A stretch of DNA of 5,265 nt, taken from contig CAJGCH010000213.1 of NCBI GenBank assembly GCA_904501845.1, positions 1-5,265 on the forward strand, read 5' to 3'. The first letter of the stretch is position 1; the number at the start of each line of letters is the position of its first letter. Under the pieces are notes generated by a model that worked only from the letters and a program-made list of their open reading frames with translations, ran no database searches and was not told where the DNA came from. Source of the DNA: an uncultured Bacillaceae bacterium (GTDB taxonomy: Bacteria > Bacillota > Bacilli > Bacillales > Pradoshiaceae). The position numbers were made by a program, and so were the translations under genes. This document shows, piece after piece, positions 1 to 4,722 of this stretch.

Positions 1-78
1 ACAGATGACTTTCAAGAAGGCAGAAACGCATTTTTTGAGAAGAGAAAACCGAATTTCCATGCACGGACGGAGGAATGA
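1..78 (+). CDS. Enoyl-CoA hydratase/isomerase (crotonase family), C-terminal end only
   Basis: An open frame enters from the left edge and stops at TGA 76-78, giving 25 residues. They include DFQEGRNAFFEKRKPNF, which closely fits the usual crotonase C-terminus (S-x-D-x-x-E-G-x-x-A-F-x-E-K-R-K-P-x-F), the last helix that packs in the trimer. Crotonases hydrate trans-2-enoyl-CoA to 3-hydroxyacyl-CoA in the cytoplasm; relatives isomerise or decarboxylate. The active-site glutamates and the oxyanion-hole glycine lie outside the window, so the exact reaction, including 3-methylglutaconyl-CoA hydratase, cannot be decided. The stop lies 2 nt before the dehydrogenase start, and that gene's ribosome binding site is inside this coding end, so the two are probably co-transcribed and translationally coupled. 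The family call rests on a short tail but a characteristic one. Confidence 0.8.
   Translation, partial: TDDFQEGRNAFFEKRKPNFHARTEE
69..73 (+). promoter_or_regulatory. Ribosome binding site that fixes the dehydrogenase start
   Basis: GGAGG at 69-73 lies 7 nt before ATG 81. The in-frame ATG at 75 is only 1 nt from it, too close for normal initiation, so 81 is the preferred start and the longer reading from 75 (two extra residues) is rejected. Confidence 0.75.
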
Positions 79-80
79 GG

Positions 81-1256
81 ATGAATGCAGCAGAACAAAA
101 GGAACAGGCAAAATTTCATGAAGAATTACGTCAAAGCGTGCGCAGCATCTGCAGGAAATATCCTGATGAGTATTGGCGTGAGTTGGACGCTGAATCAGCA
201 TACCCTGAGGCATTCGTAAATGATATTACGAAAAACGGTTTTCTTGCAGCCTTGATTCCCGAGGAATATGGCGGTTCTGGGCTAGGGATAATGGAAGCTT
301 CCATTATCCTTGAAGAGATCAACCGCTCTGGAGGCAATGCGGGTGCTTGCCATGCCCAAATGTATACGATGGGAACCCTGCTTCGCCATGGAAGTCTTGA
401 GCAAAAGCGCACTTACCTCCCGAAAATCGCAGATGGATCCCTTCGGCTGCAAGCATTTGGTGTAACAGAACCAAATACGGGCACTGACACGACAAAGCTT
501 CGAACGTTTGCCGAAAAAAAGGGAGACAAGTATATCGTCAATGGCCAAAAAGTATTCATCTCAAGAGCTGAGCATTCGGATTTGATGATTTTACTAGTCC
601 GTACGACTCCATTAGAGCATGTCAAAAAGAAGACAGAGGGCTTATCCGTTCTGTTGGTTGACTTAAAGACATCGATTGGTAATGGTCTGACTATCAAGCC
701 CATTCGGACGATGATGAACCATGCTACGACAGAACTTTTCATGGAAGACCTTGAGGTCCCGGCAGAAAATTTGATTGGAGAAGAAGGAAAGGGTTTTCGT
801 TACATCCTAGACGGCATGAATGCGGAGAGAATCTTGATTGCGGCCGAGTGCATCGGGGATGGCAGATGGTTTGTCGAGCGGGCTGCCAATTATGCAAAAG
901 AAAGGGTCGTATTCAATCGGCCAATCGGACAAAACCAAGGAATCCAGTTTCCGATTGCCAAGGCCCATGTGCAGATTGAAGCGGCTGACTTGATGAGAAT
1001 CAAGGCCTCGGAATTATTTGACCGAGGGGAATCATGCGGGGCAGAGGCTAATATGGCTAAACTCCTTGCTGCAGATGCTTCATGGGAAGCAGCCAATGCA
1101 GCCTTGCAGACGCATGGTGGGTATGGATTCACAGAAGAATATGATATCGAACGAAAATTCAGGGAAACAAGACTCTATCAGGTTGCTCCGATTTCTACGA
1201 ATCTCATATTATCCTATGTTTCAGAACATGTACTCGGTTTGCCCAGGTCCTATTAA
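81..1256 (+). CDS. Acyl-CoA dehydrogenase family flavoprotein with Gln at the usual catalytic Glu position
   Basis: This is a 391-residue protein, close to full length for the family. Family members use FAD to form a 2,3-double bond in an acyl-CoA and pass electrons to electron-transfer flavoprotein in the cytoplasm. The N-terminal helical domain covers roughly 1-120, the beta domain 121-235 and the C-terminal helical domain 236-391. Signature 1 is GVTEPNTGTD (127-136), with Thr133 where the standard pattern expects Gly/Ser/Ala/Asn. Signature 2 (343-362) is complete: Gln343, Gly346-Gly347, Gly349-Phe350. Where medium-chain enzymes have the base in Y-E-G, this one reads Tyr366-Gln367-Val368. 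Glu249, in MNAERILIAAE, sits where isovaleryl-CoA and long-chain dehydrogenases place their base, so activity is plausible, with a branched-chain substrate as one inference. The gene follows the hydratase by 2 nt and precedes the lyase by 16 nt. No frameshift is seen. The exact substrate is not determined. Confidence 0.93.
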   Translation: MNAAEQKEQAKFHEELRQSVRSICRKYPDEYWRELDAESAYPEAFVNDITKNGFLAALIPEEYGGSGLGIMEASIILEEINRSGGNAGACHAQMYTMGTLLRHGSLEQKRTYLPKIADGSLRLQAFGVTEPNTGTDTTKLRTFAEKKGDKYIVNGQKVFISRAEHSDLMILLVRTTPLEHVKKKTEGLSVLLVDLKTSIGNGLTIKPIRTMMNHATTELFMEDLEVPAENLIGEEGKGFRYILDGMNAERILIAAECIGDGRWFVERAANYAKERVVFNRPIGQNQGIQFPIAKAHVQIEAADLMRIKASELFDRGESCGAEANMAKLLAADASWEAANAALQTHGGYGFTEEYDIERKFRETRLYQVAPISTNLILSYVSEHVLGLPRSY

Positions 1257-1258
1257 AC

Positions 1259-1265
1259 AAGGGGG
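1259..1265 (+). promoter_or_regulatory. Ribosome binding site of the HMG-CoA lyase-type gene
   Basis: AAGGGGG at 1259-1265 lies 7 nt before ATG 1273, directly after the dehydrogenase stop. It supports 1273 as the true start. An in-frame reading from 1018 would add 85 residues that overlap the dehydrogenase C-terminus in another frame and resemble nothing in the lyase family. Confidence 0.75.
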
Positions 1266-1272
1266 ATATAAG

Positions 1273-2151
1273 ATGTTTTTTCCAAAAGAAGTGGAAATTA
1301 TCGAAGTTGGCCCGAGAGATGGCCTTCAAAATGAACCGAACCCCATCACGACGGAACAGAAGAAAGAATTGATTGACCGGTTGGCTGATTCAGGCTTTAA
1401 ACGGATTGAGACGGCCTCTTTCGTCCATCCAAAATGGGTACCGCAAATGGCAGATTCAGAGGAAATTGCCGCCTATTGCAATCAACTTGGCATGACATAT
1501 ATTGCGCTAACCCCAAATAGGAAAGCATTAGAAAGAGCGCTTGCCATGAATGTACCCCAAATTGCCGTCTTTATCGGAGCAAGCAACGAGTTCAACAAAC
1601 GAAATATCAATCGAACGACGGATGAATCATTAAAAGAAGCTGAGATGCTGATCAGGGAGGCTAAGCAGGAAGGAAAATTCATCAGGGCGTATATATCCAT
1701 GGCTTTCAGTTGCCCATTCCAAGGCTATGTGTCATTTGAAGAGGTAAACCATGTCTGCAGCCGGTTTATTGATTTAGGAGTTGATGAAGTCGACATCGGC
1801 GATACGAACGGGAAGGCAGATCCAAAACTAGTTTATGAACGTTTTGCTAGATTAACGGATTTATATCCAGACCAAACATTTGTCGCGCATTTCCATGACA
1901 CGAATAAAATGGCGCTCGCTAATGTAATCGCTTCCACTCAAGCGGGCATCACGAAGTTTGACAGCTCTGCGGGAGGATTGGGAGGATGCCCTTATTCCCC
2001 GGGGGCTACCGGCAATGTTGCGAGCGAGGATCTTATTTCCATGTTTGAAGAAATGGGATGCCGGACCGGAGTCAATCGAGTGAAGCTTGCCGAAGCCAGC
2101 CAGTACGCAAAAGGATTGTCGAGCGTGAAGCTGAAAGGGGAATTCATATGA
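1273..2151 (+). CDS. Hydroxymethylglutaryl-CoA lyase family protein
   Basis: This 292-residue single-domain DRE-TIM (HMGL-like) barrel has the usual size for bacterial HMG-CoA lyases. The family cleaves 3-hydroxy-3-methylglutaryl-CoA to acetoacetate and acetyl-CoA, using a divalent metal; relatives act on longer 3-hydroxy-3-alkyl-glutaryl-CoAs. Every catalytic or metal-binding residue I can align to the human enzyme is present: Arg15-Asp16 in VGPRDGLQNE, Glu46 in IETASF, Asp177 in DIGDTNG, His206 and His208 in HFHDT, Cys239 in GGCPY and Asn248. The active-site loop reads SAGGLGGCPYS rather than SVAGLGGCPY, and SCPFQG (146-151) replaces the common GCPYEG, so the pocket may differ. Its stop overlaps the thiolase start as ATGA, a junction that would let products of lyase and thiolase be made together. 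Isopropylmalate or homocitrate synthase is unlikely given the GGCPY loop and the short length. The family is secure; HMG-CoA as the substrate is likely but not proven. Confidence 0.92.
   Translation: MFFPKEVEIIEVGPRDGLQNEPNPITTEQKKELIDRLADSGFKRIETASFVHPKWVPQMADSEEIAAYCNQLGMTYIALTPNRKALERALAMNVPQIAVFIGASNEFNKRNINRTTDESLKEAEMLIREAKQEGKFIRAYISMAFSCPFQGYVSFEEVNHVCSRFIDLGVDEVDIGDTNGKADPKLVYERFARLTDLYPDQTFVAHFHDTNKMALANVIASTQAGITKFDSSAGGLGGCPYSPGATGNVASEDLISMFEEMGCRTGVNRVKLAEASQYAKGLSSVKLKGEFI
2134..2140 (+). promoter_or_regulatory. Ribosome binding site of the thiolase gene, inside the lyase coding end
   Basis: AAAGGGG at 2134-2140 is 7 nt from ATG 2148. It decides the thiolase start: the in-frame ATG at 2058 would add 30 residues ahead of the normal thiolase N-terminus (KNAFIIDSVRTAVG) and would overlap the lyase gene for 94 nt. 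Confidence 0.75.
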
Positions 2152-3341
2152 AAAATGCGTTCATTATAGACTCTGTGCGAACGGCTGTCGGACGAATGGG
2201 CGGCGCCTTGAAGGATGTTGAGGTCGATTATTTAGCCGCTAAGGTAATCAGCGAGATTGTTACGAGAACAGGGATAGATGCCAAACAAATCGATGAGGTC
2301 ATTTTAGGACAGGCCAAGCAAAGCACGGATTCCCCTAATATGGCAAGGCTAGCGCTATTAAGAGCCGGATTACCCGTCGAAGTATCAGGCTATACCGTCC
2401 ATCGCCAATGCGGTTCAGGAGTTCAGTCGATGAATAATGCCCAGCAGCAGATCATGTGCGGGTATGCGGATGTCATCATTGCCGGAGGGGCAGAAAGCAT
2501 GAGCACGGCTCCTTATTATTTAAGGAATGCCCGCTATGGATATGGAGCAGGGAATGGGCTTCTCCTTGACCCAAATACGGAAAGTCAGCCGAGAGCACAG
2601 CCCATTGAGACATATGGAAATCTGACAATGGGAATGACGGCTGAAAATCTGGCTGAAAAATATGGTATTTCACGTACAGAACAAGATGAATTTGCACTCA
2701 GAAGTCAAGAAAACGCCAAAAGAGCTATAGAAGAAGGTCTGTTTGAGGAGCAAATCGTTCCATACGAGCTGAAGTCAAGGAAAGAAACGATTGAGTTCCG
2801 CGTCGATGAGCATCCCCGTGCGACAACTATGGACAAACTCTCATCCTTAAAACCTGTCTTCAAGGAGAACGGAACAGTGACAGCAGGCAATTCAAGCGGC
2901 AGGAACGACGGAGCTGGGGTGGTTTTGATGATGTCTGAGGAAGCATGTGCAGCCTACGAAATGAAACCAAAAGCACGTATCATCGCTCAGGCAACGGCCG
3001 GAGTATCCCCGGAAATCATGGGAATCGGACCGGCACCCTCTACGAGAAAGGCGCTAAAGCAGGTTGACTTAAGATTGGATGACATCGGTTTGATTGAGCT
3101 TAACGAGGCTTTTGCGGCCCAATCTCTTGCCGTTATTAAGGAGCTCTCACTCGACATCAATAAAGTCAATGTGAACGGAGGAGCTATTGCTCTTGGGCAC
3201 CCATTAGGGGGAACGGGAGGCGTGTTGATGACAAAGCTCCTTCATGAGATGGAGCGCAAGGGAGAAAAGTATGGAATGGTGACATTATGCATAGGCGGCG
3301 GCCTCGGCATTACAACCATCGTCGAAAACCTGCTGGCATAG
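2148..3341 (+). CDS. Thiolase (acetyl-CoA C-acyltransferase / acetoacetyl-CoA thiolase type)
   Basis: This is a 397-residue protein of standard thiolase length. Thiolases cleave 3-ketoacyl-CoA with CoA to acetyl-CoA plus a shortened acyl-CoA, or run the reverse Claisen condensation. The catalytic set is intact: nucleophile Cys88 in HRQCGSG, Asn319-Glu320 in LNEAFAAQ, His351 in GGAIALGHPLGGTGG and Cys381 in LCIGGG. The second family signature (NVNGG to TG) fits fully. In the substrate loop, TMGMTAEN (160-167) keeps the Met of acetoacetyl-CoA thiolases (Met161) but has Thr160 where the Zoogloea ramigera enzyme has His, so a longer or branched 3-ketoacyl-CoA is possible. The start overlaps the lyase stop by 4 nt, and the CoA-transferase follows 20 nt downstream. 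After a lyase that makes acetoacetate, an acetoacetyl-CoA thiolase is a natural partner once acetoacetate is reactivated. The fold and activity class are secure; chain-length preference is not. Confidence 0.93.
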   Translation: MKNAFIIDSVRTAVGRMGGALKDVEVDYLAAKVISEIVTRTGIDAKQIDEVILGQAKQSTDSPNMARLALLRAGLPVEVSGYTVHRQCGSGVQSMNNAQQQIMCGYADVIIAGGAESMSTAPYYLRNARYGYGAGNGLLLDPNTESQPRAQPIETYGNLTMGMTAENLAEKYGISRTEQDEFALRSQENAKRAIEEGLFEEQIVPYELKSRKETIEFRVDEHPRATTMDKLSSLKPVFKENGTVTAGNSSGRNDGAGVVLMMSEEACAAYEMKPKARIIAQATAGVSPEIMGIGPAPSTRKALKQVDLRLDDIGLIELNEAFAAQSLAVIKELSLDINKVNVNGGAIALGHPLGGTGGVLMTKLLHEMERKGEKYGMVTLCIGGGLGITTIVENLLA

Positions 3342-3349
3342 GAAGAAAT

Positions 3350-3353
3350 GGGG
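3350..3353 (+). promoter_or_regulatory. Ribosome binding site preceding a TTG start
   Basis: GGGG at 3350-3353 stands 8 nt before TTG 3362. It is weaker than the other sites in the window. The nearby ATG codons at 3349 and 3355 are in other frames, and no in-frame ATG occurs near the family's N-terminus, so TTG is taken as the start. A weak site with TTG suggests lower translation than the upstream genes. Confidence 0.5.
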
Positions 3354-3361
3354 AATGAACT

Positions 3362-4648
3362 TTGAGGAAATCAGACTGGCTGCAGCATTATAGGGGGCGA
3401 CAGGTAAATGCAGAGGAAGCGATTTCAGTTATTCAATCGCATGATAAAGTCTTTCTCGCTCCCTTTTGCAATGAACCGCAAACACTCGTGGAAGAATTAG
3501 TTCGTCAAAAGGACAGATTTCAACAAACCATTCTCTATACCCTCAATATAGGGAGTCCCTGCCTGTATGCCCATCCGGATGCCGAATCACATTTCGTCAT
3601 TCATAGCTTTCTGCACTCTGCCCGTCTAAAGCAAGCATATGAGAATCATTTCTGTGACTATTTGCCTGTTAATCTATCACAGATTCCTGATTGGCTGAAG
3701 GATAATCCGGTTGATGTCGCACTTATTCAGGTGAGACCTCCTGATGAGCATGGAAACTGCCATTTGGGCATCTCTGTTGACATCATCCACGCGCTCATTC
3801 AGCATGCAAATATCGTTATTGCCCAGATTAATGAGGAGCTTCCTGTAACATGTGGCCCTGCATATATTGGCGCAACAGAAATCGATCATTTTGTCTTATC
3901 CAATCGCCCCCTGCTTGATATCCCTTCTGCAGAAGGCCGAGAAGAGGAAAAAATGATCGGACAATATGTAGCAGATTTAATTCCAGAACGAGCTACCATC
4001 CAAATTGGAGTCGGCCGACTCGCAGATAGCATCCTTGGCTCCCTGAAGGGAAAAAGGGATCTTGGCATTCATTCCGGCTCGATTACGGATACAGTTGTTG
4101 AGTTAATGGAATCAGGGGTTGTGACAAACGCCTATAAAGAAATCAACCCAAATCAAACGGTGTGTACGACCCTGACGGGAACGAAGCGATTATATGGCTT
4201 CGCTCATCAGAATGAAGCCGTCCATCTCCAGCCGGCAGATTACACACATAATCCCGCTATCATCGCTCAGATCAGCCAGTTTTGTTCTATCAATTCTGCG
4301 CTTGAAGTAGACCTGTTGGGGAATGTCAATGCGGAACAGGCAGGAAAATACCCGCTTGGAGGTGTAGGTGGACAGATGGATTTCATCATAGGCTCCCGCC
4401 TATCTCATAAAGGGCGTTCCATCATTGCCCTGCCATCAACCGCCAAAAAAGGAACAGAATCAAGAATCAAATTATCAACATCCTTTGTGACATCCGTAAA
4501 GTCAGAAATTGACTATGTCGTGACAGAGCATGGTGTGGCCAGTCTATTCGGAAAGACCGTGAAAGAAAGGGCTGCCGAATTGCTAGCTATCGCACATCCA
4601 GTGTTCAAGGAAGAGCTCAAATGGCAGCTGAAGCAAAATGGAATCTGA
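3362..4648 (+). CDS. Acetyl-CoA hydrolase/transferase family protein (family I CoA-transferase fold) lacking the usual catalytic Glu
   Basis: This 428-residue protein has the length and two-domain layout of the 4-hydroxybutyrate/butyrate CoA-transferase and acetyl-CoA hydrolase group. The N-terminal domain covers about 1-195. The C-terminal domain carries IQIGVGRLADSIL, the glycine-rich loop GGVGGQMDFIIG (333-344), SIIALPST and TEHGVASLFGKTVKERA. Such enzymes move CoA between acetyl-CoA or succinyl-CoA and a free acid through a glutamyl-CoA thioester. The expected motif is G-I-H-T-E, with Glu238 in Clostridium aminobutyricum AbfT. Here it is GIHSGSITD, with Gly239 at that place. The rest of the fold looks intact, so this is probably a divergent subgroup rather than a decayed gene. 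It may activate the pathway acid or acetoacetate, hydrolyse acyl-CoA, or do something else. Translation starts at TTG. The gene sits 20 nt after the thiolase and 74 nt before the next gene. Confidence 0.85.
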   Translation: MRKSDWLQHYRGRQVNAEEAISVIQSHDKVFLAPFCNEPQTLVEELVRQKDRFQQTILYTLNIGSPCLYAHPDAESHFVIHSFLHSARLKQAYENHFCDYLPVNLSQIPDWLKDNPVDVALIQVRPPDEHGNCHLGISVDIIHALIQHANIVIAQINEELPVTCGPAYIGATEIDHFVLSNRPLLDIPSAEGREEEKMIGQYVADLIPERATIQIGVGRLADSILGSLKGKRDLGIHSGSITDTVVELMESGVVTNAYKEINPNQTVCTTLTGTKRLYGFAHQNEAVHLQPADYTHNPAIIAQISQFCSINSALEVDLLGNVNAEQAGKYPLGGVGGQMDFIIGSRLSHKGRSIIALPSTAKKGTESRIKLSTSFVTSVKSEIDYVVTEHGVASLFGKTVKERAAELLAIAHPVFKEELKWQLKQNGI

Positions 4649-4722
4649 TTCAGCGAATGATGCGGATAAAAAAGAACCCTGTGTACTAACGGCTGTTAAA
4701 AAATAGAAAGGTGTTGGTCTCT
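4649..4722 (+). other. Intergenic gap between the CoA-transferase and racemase-like genes; no clear signal
   Basis: At 74 nt this is the only gap of any size in the window. It is A-rich. It holds the downstream ribosome binding site but no terminator-type hairpin followed by Ts and no paired -35/-10 promoter that I can defend. Read-through from the upstream genes is the simplest reading. A processing site or weak internal promoter cannot be excluded. Confidence 0.5.
4705..4713 (+). promoter_or_regulatory. Ribosome binding site of the CaiB/BaiF-family gene
   Basis: AGAAAGGTG at 4705-4713 ends 9 nt before ATG 4723. It supports this start, after which the protein begins with LEGIRILDFTQYLPGP, the normal N-terminus of the family. 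Confidence 0.65.

Noticed and set aside
131..742. Antisense open frames opposite the dehydrogenase gene (131-412, 282-548, 413-742)
   Set aside because: They mirror a well-supported gene on the + strand, overlap each other, and their translations show no recognisable family features.
1018..1272. Upstream in-frame extension of the lyase gene by 85 codons
   Set aside because: It runs out of frame through the dehydrogenase C-terminal signature, resembles no lyase N-terminus, and lacks a ribosome binding site as good as the one before 1273.
2058..2147. Upstream in-frame extension of the thiolase gene by 30 codons
   Set aside because: The stretch is an out-of-frame reading of the lyase C-terminus; the thiolase N-terminus and a strong ribosome binding site mark 2148.
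2140..2150. GAATTC directly overlapping CATATG at the thiolase start, resembling an EcoRI-NdeI cloning junction
   Set aside because: Both coding frames continue without break on each side: the lyase C-terminus to its stop and the thiolase from its ATG. Native codons explain the bases, so this is a chance pair of sites rather than vector sequence.
2476..3169. Antisense open frames opposite the thiolase gene
   Set aside because: They are shadow frames of a conserved coding region, with no family motifs in their translations.
4657..4689. Ten-codon open frame (ATG ATG CGG ... TAA) in the 74 nt gap, considered as a leader peptide
   Set aside because: No ribosome binding site precedes it, and there is no codon run or attenuator-like structure to suggest a leader role.
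4687..4698. Small hairpin TAAC-GGCT-GTTA between the CoA-transferase and racemase-like genes, considered as a terminator
   Set aside because: The stem is only 4 bp and AT-rich, and it is followed by As, not Ts. It does not fit an intrinsic terminator on the + strand.
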